Positions 8,503 through 17,316 of a DNA stretch of 64,000 bases are shown in pieces (the first letter of the stretch is position 1; every line of letters starts with the position of its first letter). Origin of the DNA: Clostridia bacterium (lineage in GTDB: Bacteria; Bacillota; Clostridia; Oscillospirales; Acutalibacteraceae); contig JAFQQN010000012.1 of assembly GCA_017410605.1 (NCBI GenBank), forward strand, positions 124,001 through 188,000, written 5' to 3'. A model generated the notes under the pieces. That model worked only from the letters and a program-made list of their open reading frames with translations. It ran no database searches and was not told where the DNA came from. The position numbers were made by a program, and so were the translations under genes.

Positions 8503-8535
8503 TAAAAAGAAAACGGGCCGCTTTCAAGCGGCCCG
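8503..8535 (-). terminator. Rho-independent terminator after the small P-loop gene
   Basis: Minus-strand hairpin of nine GC-rich pairs (8514-8522 with 8527-8535) and a four-base loop, followed by TTTTCTTTTT. Confidence 0.88.
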
Positions 8536-8552
8536 AATTTTGGCTTTATCTA

Positions 8553-8969
8553 TTAAATTTTTTCTGCAACCTCAAATACCTTTGCAGGAAGAGCAGATTC
8601 ATCACAGGAAATTGTGAAAATGTAGTTTGTGTTGCTTTCTTCAGCGGCGGCAGACAGTCTTTCTAAGAAAGCTGCAAGCTCGTCATAGTTTCTGCTTCCA
8701 AGACGAAGAGTAGCATCTACAAAAATATCTGTTACATCATGGTTGGAAGAATGAATTCCGCAAAGAAGAGCATAAAGCTCTGAGTAACCGCAAATGCCAT
8801 ATGCTTCAGCGTCAATAAGACGTGCCTTATGTGTGATATTGTAAGTGAGGGTGTCACCCTTTTCTACGCAAACAACATTGCCCTTAGTGGACTCGGCAGT
8901 AGTATTAACCAAGTCTATAAGTTTCTTGGTCTTTCCTGAGCCTTTGTTTCCGATAATAAGTTTGATCAT
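8553..8969 (-). CDS. Small P-loop nucleotide-binding protein, function unknown
   Basis: A 138-residue protein consisting of a P-loop at the extreme N-terminus (IIGNKGSGKTKKL) and little else; a possible Walker B-like aspartate occurs in DIFVDATLRL. It lacks the motifs of shikimate, adenylate or thymidine kinases. Homologous short proteins in Clostridia are sometimes labelled PilT-like, but there is no PilT architecture here. It has an AAGGAG site and its own terminator, and follows pgi at a distance of 75 bases on the complementary side. A cytosolic ATPase or regulatory nucleotide-binding protein is the most I can infer. Confidence 0.7.
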   Translation of the reverse strand: MIKLIIGNKGSGKTKKLIDLVNTTAESTKGNVVCVEKGDTLTYNITHKARLIDAEAYGICGYSELYALLCGIHSSNHDVTDIFVDATLRLGSRNYDELAAFLERLSAAAEESNTNYIFTISCDESALPAKVFEVAEKI

Positions 8970-9044
8970 CGTTTGTTCACTCCTTAATTTTTGCTTATGG
9001 GAGATTACTCCCCAATATAACCGCCAAGGCGGTAATATACATTT

Positions 9045-10385
9045 TTATTTGCCCAGTCTGGCCTCAAGCTCTTTTTTCTGCTCTTCATAACCGGGCTTAC
9101 CCAAAAGGGCAAACATATTTTTCTTATAGCTCTCAACACCGGGCTGGTCAAAGGGATTTACCCCAAGCACATAACCCGAAATTGCACAAGCCTTTTCAAA
9201 GAAGTAAATAAGGCGGCCAAGGTTTTCTTCGTCGGCCTTATCAACATTAATAACAAGGTTTGGAACTCCACCGTCGGTGTGGGCTAAGACAGTACCCTCA
9301 AAGGCCCTCTCATTAACAAAAGACATTGTTTTACCTGCAAGGAAGTTAAGACCGTCAGAGTTTTGTTCATCCTCTTTAATTACCATATCGCTTCGGCAGT
9401 CTTTAATGTTAACAACGGTTTCAAACATTAAACGTTGACCGCTTTGAACATATTGACCCATGGAATGAAGGTCGGTAGTAAAAATAAGAGAAGCCGGAAA
9501 AAGACCCTTATTTTCTTTGCCTTCGCTTTCGCCGTAAAGCTGCTTAAACCACTCAGACATCATTGTAAAGCAGGGTTCATATGAAACTAAAATTTCAATC
9601 GCCTTGCCTTTATTATAGAAAACATTACGAGCGGCAGCATAACGGTAGCAGTCGTTGTTTTCAAGGTCAAACTCTTTATAATCCTCAGCGGCAGCGGCTG
9701 CGCCGTTCATAATAGCCTTAATATCTGCACCGGCTACTGCAATGGGTAAAAGACCAACTGCAGTTAAAACGGAAAACCTACCGCCAACATCGTCAGGAAT
9801 AACAAAACATTCATAACCTTTTTGGTCAGCCAAGGCTTTAAGTGTGCCTTTTTCCTTGTCGGTAGTACAATAAATGCGCTTTGCAGCCTCTTCCTCGCCA
9901 TAGCGTGTTTCAAGATATTCTCTAAATACCCTGAAAGCAATGGCCGGTTCGGTTGTGGTTCCCGATTTAGAAATAACATTAACCGAAACCCTTTTGCCCT
10001 CGCAAATTCGAAGAAGGTCGTTCATTTGAGAGCCGCTAATGCTGTTACCGGCAAAGTAAACTTCAGGCACACCCTCTCTCAGCGAATTATAATAAGGTGA
10101 TTTTAAAAACTCTATAGCCGCTCTGGCACCGAGGTAAGAACCACCAATGCCTATAACTATAAGAACATCACTGTCCTTCTTAATTTTTTCGGCGGTAGCC
10201 AAAATGCGGTCGAATTCTTCTTTATCATAATTAAAAGGAAGATCTAACCAACCTAAAAAGTCATTACCCTTACCGTTTTTATTAACAAGCTGGTCATGTG
10301 CATTTTTAATTTTATCAGACAAGCTTAAAACATCATCTTCTGTTAAAAAACCCTTAGCGAAGCGTTCGCTAAATGAAATTGCCAT
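9045..10385 (-). CDS. pgi: Glucose-6-phosphate isomerase
   Basis: A 446-residue cytosolic enzyme of glycolysis that interconverts glucose 6-phosphate and fructose 6-phosphate. It is the short bacterial form: [14 protein letters not shown] near residue 80, the sugar-phosphate [10 protein letters not shown] motif near 140, the catalytic Glu region [11 protein letters not shown], and the C-terminal Lys in [14 protein letters not shown]. All these elements are intact. The gene has its own good promoter 47 bases upstream and appears to be monocistronic. A GC-rich palindrome (ACCGCCAAGGCGGT, 9021-9034) lies just downstream but lacks a T run. Confidence 0.96.
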   Translation of the reverse strand: MAISFSERFAKGFLTEDDVLSLSDKIKNAHDQLVNKNGKGNDFLGWLDLPFNYDKEEFDRILATAEKIKKDSDVLIVIGIGGSYLGARAAIEFLKSPYYNSLREGVPEVYFAGNSISGSQMNDLLRICEGKRVSVNVISKSGTTTEPAIAFRVFREYLETRYGEEEAAKRIYCTTDKEKGTLKALADQKGYECFVIPDDVGGRFSVLTAVGLLPIAVAGADIKAIMNGAAAAAEDYKEFDLENNDCYRYAAARNVFYNKGKAIEILVSYEPCFTMMSEWFKQLYGESEGKENKGLFPASLIFTTDLHSMGQYVQSGQRLMFETVVNIKDCRSDMVIKEDEQNSDGLNFLAGKTMSFVNERAFEGTVLAHTDGGVPNLVINVDKADEENLGRLIYFFEKACAISGYVLGVNPFDQPGVESYKKNMFALLGKPGYEEQKKELEARLGK

Positions 10386-10431
10386 AATTACAACAAACCT
10401 TTTCTATATTAGTATCAATTTTACTATTAAT

Positions 10432-10460
10432 ATTGTACAATATTATTTGTGATTTTTCAA
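10432..10460 (-). promoter_or_regulatory. Promoter of pgi
   Basis: Minus strand TTGAAA, a 17-base spacer and TACAAT, 47 bases before the start codon. Confidence 0.7.
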
Positions 10461-10567
10461 TATTAAATTCAAATTTTTATAATTTTTTTACAAAAAATAG
10501 GTATTTTTCAAACATAGCAGACACAAACCTTTAAGCATAACGCTAAGGGTTTTAATTCTTTTTTGTT

Positions 10568-11782
10568 TTAAGGGCAGAGTGCCGCCCCTAACATAGATAA
10601 AAATGAATTAAAAAAAGAAATTTTATCAACCTGTTCTGCTGAAGTAATTGGTATTGCACCTATTTGTTTTCCCTCTGAGAAAAGTTTAACCTCTCCCACC
10701 TTATCTCCCTTTAAAACAGGGGCTGTAATGTCTTTGAAAAATTCTGCCTTTTTTTCTATTTTTTCCTCTGCACCCTTTTTAAGCAAAAATTGAAAGCTTT
10801 CAGTAGCTTCAACGGTTAAATTTTTTCTAACGCCCTTGGAAACCGGAATTTTTATTTTTTCAAGTGAGTCCGCCTTAATGCTTACAAAAGACCAGTTTGC
10901 AAAACCGTAATCTAAAAGCTTTTTAGCACCGGCAAACCTCTCGTTACTGTTTTCTCCCTTCATAACAACCGCCACAAGCTCCATGCCATTTCTTTCGGCG
11001 GTGGCCGACACACAACAACCGGCGTTAGAGGTGGTTCCTGTTTTTAGCCCGGTACAGCCACTGTAATATCTTACAAGCTTGTTTGTATTAACCAGTTCGC
11101 TTTTGCCATCTCTTAAGGCATCCATCCAAACGGTGGAATATTTTTTTATAAGGGAGTGTTTTATAAGAGCAGAAGACATTATTGCAACATCTCTTGCTGT
11201 GGTTATGTGCCCTTCAGTATCTAACCCACAGGCGTTTACAAAATTGGTGTTGCTCATTCCAAGCTCTTTTGCTCTTTGGTTCATCTGCTCTACAAAGGTT
11301 TCTTCGCTTCCTGCAACCAGCTCTGCTAAGGCCACCGTAGCATCATTTGCACTTGCAATCACTGCCGCCCTTAAAAGCTGGTCTACTGTCATTTCCTCCC
11401 CCGGCTCTAACCAAATTTGTGAACCGCCCATACTTGCCGCGTGGTCGCTGGTCTGAGCCACCGTATTAAGCGAAATTTTTTCGTTTTCTATGGCCTCCAT
11501 AACAAGTAGAAGCGACATTATTTTAGTAACCGACGCAGGAGCTAATTTTTCGTCTGCATTAGCCTCGTAAAGCACCTGTCCTGTCTTTGGCTCCATTAAT
11601 ATTACAGACTTTGCTTTAATATCTAAATTGGTTATAGATGGCATTGTAGATGTAAAATCTGCAAGTAGCTGATCTGAAAAATATTCTGTTGAAACCTGAG
11701 CCGTCGCGCAATAAGAAAACAGCGATGCTATGAAGCACACAAGTGCCAAAGCTATCGCTGTTTTTTTGATTATGTTTTTCAT
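10568..11782 (-). CDS. dacF: D-alanyl-D-alanine carboxypeptidase, penicillin-binding protein 5/6 family
   Basis: A 404-residue exported S11-family enzyme that trims the terminal D-Ala from peptidoglycan stem peptides. An N-terminal signal peptide (residues about 1-28, ending ATA-like) precedes the catalytic domain. The three active-site motifs are intact: SVTK (nucleophile Ser in ASVTKIMS), SAN in VIASANDATVAL, and KTG in GLKTGTTSNAG. A C-terminal PBP5-like beta domain follows. A C-terminal hydrophobic segment (FNSFLSMLGAALC) may anchor it to the membrane. Start ATG follows a GGGGG site. It lies 54 bases downstream of the LUD gene and may be read through from there. The dacF symbol is by analogy with Bacillus. 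Confidence 0.9.
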   Translation of the reverse strand: MKNIIKKTAIALALVCFIASLFSYCATAQVSTEYFSDQLLADFTSTMPSITNLDIKAKSVILMEPKTGQVLYEANADEKLAPASVTKIMSLLLVMEAIENEKISLNTVAQTSDHAASMGGSQIWLEPGEEMTVDQLLRAAVIASANDATVALAELVAGSEETFVEQMNQRAKELGMSNTNFVNACGLDTEGHITTARDVAIMSSALIKHSLIKKYSTVWMDALRDGKSELVNTNKLVRYYSGCTGLKTGTTSNAGCCVSATAERNGMELVAVVMKGENSNERFAGAKKLLDYGFANWSFVSIKADSLEKIKIPVSKGVRKNLTVEATESFQFLLKKGAEEKIEKKAEFFKDITAPVLKGDKVGEVKLFSEGKQIGAIPITSAEQVDKISFFNSFLSMLGAALCP

Positions 11783-11836
11783 TATAAAACCCCCATAAAG
11801 TAGCCTTGTAGTTTATATTATGAAGGTTTTTAAAAA

Positions 11837-12487
11837 TTAATAACCTAAAGCTTCACCGCAAATAACAACCTTAATTCTGCCGTCGTTTTTTTGCTTACCT
11901 AAAACAAGATAGTTACGGCAAATTCTTTGTTCACAGGCGCAACCCCCAGTGAGCTTTGGGTCGTTACTGCTAAGTGAAATGCATTTTCCGGTTTTGGCGC
12001 AAGGTGTAGCGCAGGAAAGCCTTACGGCATTTTTAGGTGCCGCCACCGTCTTAACACGAAGCTCGGCTTCTTTCAAATTTTTAACTATTTTGTTTTCACC
12101 AACAATTATTATAACCTTGTCCGGCCCAAAATTTAAAGCCGCAAGGCGGTTTCCTCTGCCGTCAACATTATAAATTTCACCCTGTTGGGTTACTGCATTT
12201 GAGGAGGTTAAATACCAGTCTGCAAGAAGACAGTTTTTCATAACTGCCTCTACCTCTTTAGGGGAAAGACCTGGTGCTTCGCGGTCTAAAAATTCATAAT
12301 CTCCGTTTCGAAGCAGAGCCATAACACCCGTCTCATTAAGGGTGACCGAGCCACCCACACCCACTATAGCCCCTTTTGGAATAAGGCTTTTAACAATAGG
12401 CAAAACGCCTTCTTTTTTATCGGCATAAAAACATTCCATACCGTTTTTCTCAAGGCTGGTTATAGTATTTTTAATTCTTTCTGTCAT
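11837..12487 (-). CDS. LUD-domain (lactate-utilisation-like) protein
   Basis: A 216-residue protein of the LUD superfamily (DUF162/LutC-like): the VGVGGSVTLNETG loop, the SSNAVTQQGEIYNVDGRGNR segment and VIIIVGENKIV are characteristic. A C-terminal Cys-rich stretch (CATPCAKTGKC, then GGCACEQRIC) could bind metal. LutC itself works with LutA and LutB in lactate oxidation, but neither is next door, so the role is probably different; stand-alone members of this kind are common in anaerobes and are uncharacterised. It follows mnmA by 43 bases and is likely the end of the cysE operon. Confidence 0.82.
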   Translation of the reverse strand: MTERIKNTITSLEKNGMECFYADKKEGVLPIVKSLIPKGAIVGVGGSVTLNETGVMALLRNGDYEFLDREAPGLSPKEVEAVMKNCLLADWYLTSSNAVTQQGEIYNVDGRGNRLAALNFGPDKVIIIVGENKIVKNLKEAELRVKTVAAPKNAVRLSCATPCAKTGKCISLSSNDPKLTGGCACEQRICRNYLVLGKQKNDGRIKVVICGEALGY

Positions 12488-12530
12488 TTTGCCTCTCCTT
12501 AAAGATTAAAATTAATATTGAATTTTCAGT

Positions 12531-13598
12531 TTAAACTATTGTTCCGCCGCCAAGAACAATGTCACCGTCGTAGAAAACTGCGGCCTGTCCGGCAGTAACC
12601 GCCCTTTGGGGCTTTTCAAACTCGGCAATAACCGTATTTTTATCAACAGGGTGAATAATACATTCCTCTTCCCTTTGACGGTAACGAAGCTTACCCTTAC
12701 AACGAAGCGAAGTTTCAAATCGGTCAAAGGCACTGAAGTTTATATCCTTAACCTCTACACGTGTGGTGTAAAGGTCTTTTTCTTCACCTAAAACAACATC
12801 GCCGGTAAGGTGATTCTTACTAACAACATATACCGGACGGCCAAAGCCAATTCCTAGGCCCTTTCTTTGCCCTATTGTATAGCACTCAGCACCCTTATGC
12901 GGTGCCATAACATTGCCCATAGTATCAATGAAATTGCCCATTGATAGCGGCTTATTATCACGTTTTTCAATAAAGGCGGCATAGTCACCGTCGGGCACAA
13001 AGCATATATCCTGACTATCGGGCTTGTTGGCATTTCTAAACCCGTTTTCGGCCGCAATTTCTCTTACCTCTTCTTTAGTTAAATCCCCCAACGGAAAAAC
13101 CGTTTTGGTAAGTTGATTTTGAGTAAGAACGTATAACACATAAGTCTGGTCCTTAGCAATATCCCTAGGCCTTGCAAGTAGAAACCTGTCACCGCTTTTT
13201 ATTACGCGAGCATAATGCCCCGTTGAAATATATTCTGCGCCTAAGGTTTTCCCTTTTTCCTCCATAAGGGCAAACTTAACAAATCGGTTGCAGTCGATAC
13301 AGGGGTTGGGGGTATGCCCCATTCTGTATTCCTTTATAAACTTGTTTATAACACAGTTTTCAAACTCATGTTCAAAGCCGAAAACATAATGTTCCATACC
13401 AAGGGTACTGCAAACACGCGCCGCATCTTCGGCATCTAAAGAAGAGCCGCAAGACTTTTCGCCCGGGGCACACATACTGTGCAAACGTAGTGTAACACCT
13501 ATGGGTTCGTAACCACCCTTTTGAAGCATTAGCGCAGCAACAGAGCTATCTACCCCGCCGCTCATTCCTATTAAAATTTTTTTACAGTTATCTGCCAT
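12531..13598 (-). CDS. mnmA: tRNA-specific 2-thiouridylase
   Basis: A 355-residue enzyme that thiolates uridine 34 of tRNAs for Lys, Glu and Gln, using sulfur delivered from a cysteine desulfurase. It has the PP-loop GMSGGVDSSVAALML at the N-terminus, the catalytic Cys in NPCIDCNRFVKF and the second Cys in DSQDICFVPDGD, and a C-terminal beta-barrel. The length is normal. Its place in the T-box-controlled cysteine operon is apt, since the sulfur comes ultimately from cysteine. It is separated from trmN6 by 43 bases. Confidence 0.96.
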   Translation of the reverse strand: MADNCKKILIGMSGGVDSSVAALMLQKGGYEPIGVTLRLHSMCAPGEKSCGSSLDAEDAARVCSTLGMEHYVFGFEHEFENCVINKFIKEYRMGHTPNPCIDCNRFVKFALMEEKGKTLGAEYISTGHYARVIKSGDRFLLARPRDIAKDQTYVLYVLTQNQLTKTVFPLGDLTKEEVREIAAENGFRNANKPDSQDICFVPDGDYAAFIEKRDNKPLSMGNFIDTMGNVMAPHKGAECYTIGQRKGLGIGFGRPVYVVSKNHLTGDVVLGEEKDLYTTRVEVKDINFSAFDRFETSLRCKGKLRYRQREEECIIHPVDKNTVIAEFEKPQRAVTAGQAAVFYDGDIVLGGGTIV

Positions 13599-13641
13599 GA
13601 CAAATATCCTTCGAAAATTTTTAAAAGCAGAAAGCTTTAAA

Positions 13642-14382
13642 TTATTTATACTCTAATTTATATGGGCCGTAAATTTCAAGCATTTCGTTTGAAAGCTCAC
13701 CATCTTGTTTATAAATGTTAAGGTTTGGTAAAATTCTCATACCCTTACCACCACCAAGGCGCCCCTTAACCAAAACGAGCCACGGCTCACAGCCCTCGGT
13801 CTTACACACTAAACGAAGTTCCTTAGGTTCTATTTTGTGTTCAGCCATCAACGAAATAATTTCGCCAAGTCTTTCGGGTCGCTGACAAATTGCAAGTCTT
13901 CCCCCAAAAGTGAGCAAACCTGCCGCAGCACTAATAACATCCCTTAGGTCACACATAGTTTCGTGCCTTGCTGTTTTGTCGGCAGAGGTGGCACTTAAAA
14001 GCCCCGCCCCACTTGCTTTATAAGGTGGATTACAGGTTACTAGGTTAAATTCACCCTTAGGAAGATGCAAAAACGGATTCCTTATATCACCATTTATAAC
14101 AGACATCTTATTCTGCCAGCCATTATAGGATATAGTTTGCTCTGCTAAGGCTACAGCCTCTTTTGATATTTCAAGACCAAAGGCCTTGGCTACAGAATTA
14201 TCCCTCATCCAAAGTGCGGGAATGATGCCACAGCCTGTACCAAGGTCTACCGCCCTTTCACTGCGCCGCGGCTTGGCAAAATTGGAAAGCAACACCGCAT
14301 CTGTACCAAATGTATGATTTTTTGATACATAAATTTCTGCACCGCCGCCTAAAGGTTGCAACGAAATATTTTCGCCAACCAT
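13642..14382 (-). CDS. tRNA1(Val) adenine-37 N6-methyltransferase-like protein
   Basis: A class I SAM-dependent methyltransferase of about 246 residues. It contains the SAM-binding motif VDLGTGCGIIPAL and the catalytic NPPY motif (VTCNPPYKASG) of N6-adenine and exocyclic-amine methyltransferases, with the TrmN6/YfiC-like length and order. The open frame extends to a GTG at 14400 inside cysS, but ATG at 14382 is two bases after the cysS stop and has an AGAGGA site six bases before it, so I prefer the ATG. It is translationally close to cysS. The tRNA substrate is by family inference. Confidence 0.82.
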   Translation of the reverse strand: MVGENISLQPLGGGAEIYVSKNHTFGTDAVLLSNFAKPRRSERAVDLGTGCGIIPALWMRDNSVAKAFGLEISKEAVALAEQTISYNGWQNKMSVINGDIRNPFLHLPKGEFNLVTCNPPYKASGAGLLSATSADKTARHETMCDLRDVISAAAGLLTFGGRLAICQRPERLGEIISLMAEHKIEPKELRLVCKTEGCEPWLVLVKGRLGGGKGMRILPNLNIYKQDGELSNEMLEIYGPYKLEYK

Positions 14383-14384
14383 AA

Positions 14385-15764
14385 CTATCCTCTGCGCCAC
14401 TTAACACCGGTGGCAGAGTCTTCAAGAATAATACCCATTTCTTTAAGGTTATCTCTTATCTCGTCAGCAAGGGCGAAGTTTTTGTTTTTTCTGGCTTCGG
14501 TACGCTTTTCTATTAAAGCCTCAATATCGGCGTCTAAAAGCTCGGTTTTTCTGTCATAAACAAGACCCAAAACTCCGCAAAGCTCGTCAAAAAGTTCCTT
14601 AGCGGCAGTAATGGTTTCCTTGCCTGGGTTTTCGCTTAACATTATATTTATATCCTTAACCAGGTTAAACACAGCCGCAAGTGCGTCGGCGGTATTAAGG
14701 TCGTCATCCATAGCCTTAATAAATTCTTCTCTTCTCTTTTCAATAAACTGAGATGCATCGCCGCCTTCACCAGCGTTTTTAAGAGCAAACTCCATATTAT
14801 CAAGGCAGGTATAAAGCCTTTCAAGTGCGTTTTTAGATTGGGTTAAAATATCTACACTATAGTTAATGGGGCTACGGTAATGAGAAGAAATCATAATATA
14901 GCGAATGGGCTCGTAGCCAAACTTGTCGGCCACCTCGCGAACTGTAAAGAAATTGCCAAGAGATTTAGACATTTTACGGTTATCAACATTAATATAACCG
15001 TTATGCATCCAATACCTTGCAAAGGTGCAACCGTTAGCACACTCAGACTGTGCAATTTCGTTTTCGTGGTGGGGGAAGATAAGGTCTTGGCCGCCACAAT
15101 GAATGTCTATGGTGTCACCCAAATATCTACCCGCCATTGCAGAGCATTCAATATGCCAACCGGGGCGGCCATTACCAAAAGGTGACTCCCAGAAAGGTTC
15201 GCCCTCTTTAGCACCCTTCCAAAGACAGAAATCCATTGGGTTCTCTTTATGGTCGGCAATATCAATTCTGGCCCCCGCCTCAAGGTCTTCAAGAGGCTGA
15301 TGAGAAAGTTTGCCGTACTCATTAAACTTGGTTGCCCTGAAATAAACATCGCCGTCGGCAAGGTAGGCAAAGCCCTTTTCAATGAGGGTGCTTATAATAT
15401 TTATAATTGCATCAATATTTTCGGTAGCCTTGGGGTGCACCGATGCCTCACGAACATTAAGTCCCTTTGCATCAACCCAAAACTCTTCAATATATCTTTT
15501 AGCAACCTCGGGAACGGTTATGCCCTCTTCATTCGCCTTCTTTATAAGCTTGTCGTCAATATCGGTAAAGTTTTGAACAAACTTGACACCGTAGCCGCGA
15601 TATTCAAGATAACGGCGAAGCACATCGAACACACAAAGGGGACGAGCATTACCTATATGAATAAAGTTGTAAACAGTAGGGCCGCAGGCATAAATTTTAA
15701 ACTCCTTGCCATCAAGTGGAGTAAGCTCTTCCTTTTTTCTTGTCATTGTATTAAATATCTGCAT
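14385..15764 (-). CDS. cysS: Cysteinyl-tRNA synthetase
   Basis: A 459-residue class I aminoacyl-tRNA synthetase. HIGH motif appears as FIHIGNARP, KMSKS as RKMSKSLGNF; zinc ligands are visible in YACGPTVYN, GWHIECSAMAG and the HHENEIAQSE stretch. The C-terminal DALR-like anticodon domain is complete, and the length is normal for CysS. It is the second gene of the T-box operon, 15 bases after cysE, so tRNA-Cys charging directly controls both synthesis of cysteine and the enzyme that loads it. Confidence 0.97.
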   Translation of the reverse strand: MQIFNTMTRKKEELTPLDGKEFKIYACGPTVYNFIHIGNARPLCVFDVLRRYLEYRGYGVKFVQNFTDIDDKLIKKANEEGITVPEVAKRYIEEFWVDAKGLNVREASVHPKATENIDAIINIISTLIEKGFAYLADGDVYFRATKFNEYGKLSHQPLEDLEAGARIDIADHKENPMDFCLWKGAKEGEPFWESPFGNGRPGWHIECSAMAGRYLGDTIDIHCGGQDLIFPHHENEIAQSECANGCTFARYWMHNGYINVDNRKMSKSLGNFFTVREVADKFGYEPIRYIMISSHYRSPINYSVDILTQSKNALERLYTCLDNMEFALKNAGEGGDASQFIEKRREEFIKAMDDDLNTADALAAVFNLVKDINIMLSENPGKETITAAKELFDELCGVLGLVYDRKTELLDADIEALIEKRTEARKNKNFALADEIRDNLKEMGIILEDSATGVKWRRG

Positions 15765-15779
15765 AATAAATTTCTCCTT

Positions 15780-16421
15780 TTATTTTTCACCCTCAGAATT
15801 GTCGCCAAGCCTTTTTTCAAGCTGTTTAATTCTAAGCTCTAGTCTGCAAATTTCTTCTGCAACAGGGTCGGGAATATGCACCTGGTCTAAGGGCTTAACC
15901 TTAGCACCCTTTCGGCGCACAATTCTTGCCGGAATACCCGCGGCTGTACAGTCGGGGGGAACCTCTTCTAAAACCACAGCGCCCGAAGCAATTCGTGAAT
16001 TATCCCCAACCTTAAAGGGGCCCAGCACCTTAGCACCGGAGCTTATCATAACATTATTGCCAATGGTTGGGTGACGCTTTCCAACGTCCTTACCTGTACC
16101 GCCAAGGGTAACCCCCTGATAAATTAAAACGTCGTCGCCTATTTCGGCCGTTTCGCCTATAACTACACCCACACCGTGGTCGATAACCAGTCGGCGGCCT
16201 ATTGTGGCGCCGGGGTGAATTTCTATACCGGTTTTTCTGACTGCTCTTTGAGAAATCCATCTGGCTATAAATTTAAAGCCGTGTAAATAAAACCAGTGAG
16301 CCACCCTATGCATTCTTATAGCCCTCACACCGGGATAAAGAAAAAATATTTCCCAAAAGCTTCTTGCGGCAGGGTCCCTTTCCTTAACTGCCGCAATATC
16401 TTCTCTTATTCTCTCAAACAA
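15780..16421 (-). CDS. cysE: Serine O-acetyltransferase
   Basis: A 213-residue cytosolic enzyme that makes O-acetylserine from serine and acetyl-CoA, the first step of cysteine synthesis. The left-handed beta-helix of hexapeptide repeats is clear from about residue 65 (IHPGATIGRRLVIDHG, VVIGETAEIGDDVLIYQGV, HPTIGNNVMI). This is the short form without the long N-terminal helical domain. It is the first gene behind the Cys T-box leader. No cysK lies in the window. Confidence 0.95.
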   Translation of the reverse strand: MFERIREDIAAVKERDPAARSFWEIFFLYPGVRAIRMHRVAHWFYLHGFKFIARWISQRAVRKTGIEIHPGATIGRRLVIDHGVGVVIGETAEIGDDVLIYQGVTLGGTGKDVGKRHPTIGNNVMISSGAKVLGPFKVGDNSRIASGAVVLEEVPPDCTAAGIPARIVRRKGAKVKPLDQVHIPDPVAEEICRLELRIKQLEKRLGDNSEGEK

Positions 16422-16432
16422 ATAACATCACC

Positions 16433-16477
16433 TCAAAAAAATAACCGCTTCCCCTGTGCAAACACAAAGGAGGCGGT
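16433..16477 (-). terminator. T-box-controlled terminator before cysE
   Basis: Minus-strand stem starting ACCGCCTCC and closing with GGGGAAGCGGT, followed by TATTTTTTT. Its 5' half lies directly after the T-box sequence, as needed for the antiterminator switch. Confidence 0.88.
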
Positions 16478-16690
16478 ATAAACCACGGTTCCACTCCAAT
16501 TTATAACTTAAAGCAAAAAGCCTTTGGCCTTTAACGGTGCCAACCGCAAAGGAATACTAAGATAAACCGTTGTTCCCTTGTGCAAGTGGGTGCACTTGGC
16601 TGCAACTTCTCCCGCCGCCCCTTTCAGTCTATGAGGGTGGCTCCCTTTTGGTTTTATTGCAGTTACTCTTCCCACTTATAGCATTATTTT
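16433..16690 (-). ncRNA. T-box leader, specifier UGC (tRNA-Cys), upstream of cysE-cysS
   Basis: Read on the minus strand. Stem I base pairs AAGTGGG (16677-16671) with CCCACTT (16590-16584). The 5' side of the specifier loop has AAGAGTA and the 3' side has the codon TGC (16594-16592) followed by A. The inner stem CTGCAA/TTGCAG flanks the loop. The T-box sequence AGTGGAACCGTGG spans 16495-16483; its TGGA bulge fits the UCCA end of tRNA-Cys. A terminator stem (16444-16477) followed by a T run ends the leader just before cysE. Uncharged tRNA-Cys should favour the antiterminator and switch the operon on. Confidence 0.95.
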
Positions 16691-16705
16691 ATTAAACTTT
16701 ATTAT

Positions 16706-16734
16706 ATTATATGTTATTACTTCTAATTTGTCTA
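16706..16734 (-). promoter_or_regulatory. Promoter of the cysE-cysS operon
   Basis: Minus strand TAGACA, a 17-base spacer and exact TATAAT, placed about 30 bases before the T-box stem I and immediately after the end of pgsA. Confidence 0.85.
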
Positions 16735-16737
16735 GTA

Positions 16738-17313
16738 TTATTTTTCAGGGTCTATAAATTTTGCATTCTGAACCACATAAATAGCCCCCGAAATAACCGT
16801 CATGACGGCTGAAACCCAAAGAGAAATATTGGTTACAACCAAAACAACAACCCCAAGAACTTCGCTTGTAGGAATTAAGGAAACAAGGTACTGACCCAAA
16901 ATTGTAAGAATTATAGCGGCCATTTGGCTTACTGTTTTAGCCTTGCCCAAAATATTAGCGGCAATAACGGTGCCTTTTCCTGCCGAAACAAGACGAAGAG
17001 AGGTTATTAAAAATTCTCTTATAAGCACAATAAAGGTTATCCACTCAATACCAAAGCCTAAATTAAGCTTTATGAAACCCAAAAACGCAGCAGTTGTAAG
17101 CATTTTATCTGCAAGGGGGTCTAAAAACTTGCCAAAATCGGTAATAAGGTTGCGGCTTCTTGCAATGTTGCCATCTATCATATCTGTAAGAGAAGCGGCG
17201 GCAAAAATCAACAGAGCCACAAGATAGTGGTGAGGAAAATTCAAAAGAAGAGCCAATAAAAAGAAAGGTGTCATACAAATTCTAAGGACGGTTAATTTGT
17301 TGGGTAAATTCAT
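16738..17313 (-). CDS. pgsA: CDP-diacylglycerol-glycerol-3-phosphate 3-phosphatidyltransferase
   Basis: A 191-residue integral membrane enzyme that makes phosphatidylglycerol phosphate, the precursor of phosphatidylglycerol. The CDP-alcohol phosphotransferase motif is complete in the first third (DMIDGNIARS followed by GKFLDPLADK, giving DxxDGxxAR...GxxxDxxxD). Several membrane helices follow. It starts three bases after the rimO stop, the order rimO-pgsA being common in Firmicutes. There is no terminator behind it; transcription may run into the cysE leader. Confidence 0.95.
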   Translation of the reverse strand: MNLPNKLTVLRICMTPFFLLALLLNFPHHYLVALLIFAAASLTDMIDGNIARSRNLITDFGKFLDPLADKMLTTAAFLGFIKLNLGFGIEWITFIVLIREFLITSLRLVSAGKGTVIAANILGKAKTVSQMAAIILTILGQYLVSLIPTSEVLGVVVLVVTNISLWVSAVMTVISGAIYVVQNAKFIDPEK

Positions 17314-17316
17314 TTT

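Noticed and set aside
9021..9034. GC palindrome ACCGCCAAGGCGGT after pgi as a terminator
   Set aside because: The stem is short and no T run follows on the pgi strand; it may be a weak or Rho-dependent end, not supportable as an intrinsic terminator.
11837..12487. LUD protein as a subunit of a LutABC lactate oxidase
   Set aside because: No lutA or lutB nearby, and the Cys-rich C-terminus is unlike LutC; the lactate operon at 36694-40077 is a different, ETF-linked type.
15249..15842. Plus-strand frame of 197 codons opposite cysS
   Set aside because: Antisense shadow of cysS with no ribosome binding site; the sense frame carries all class I synthetase motifs.
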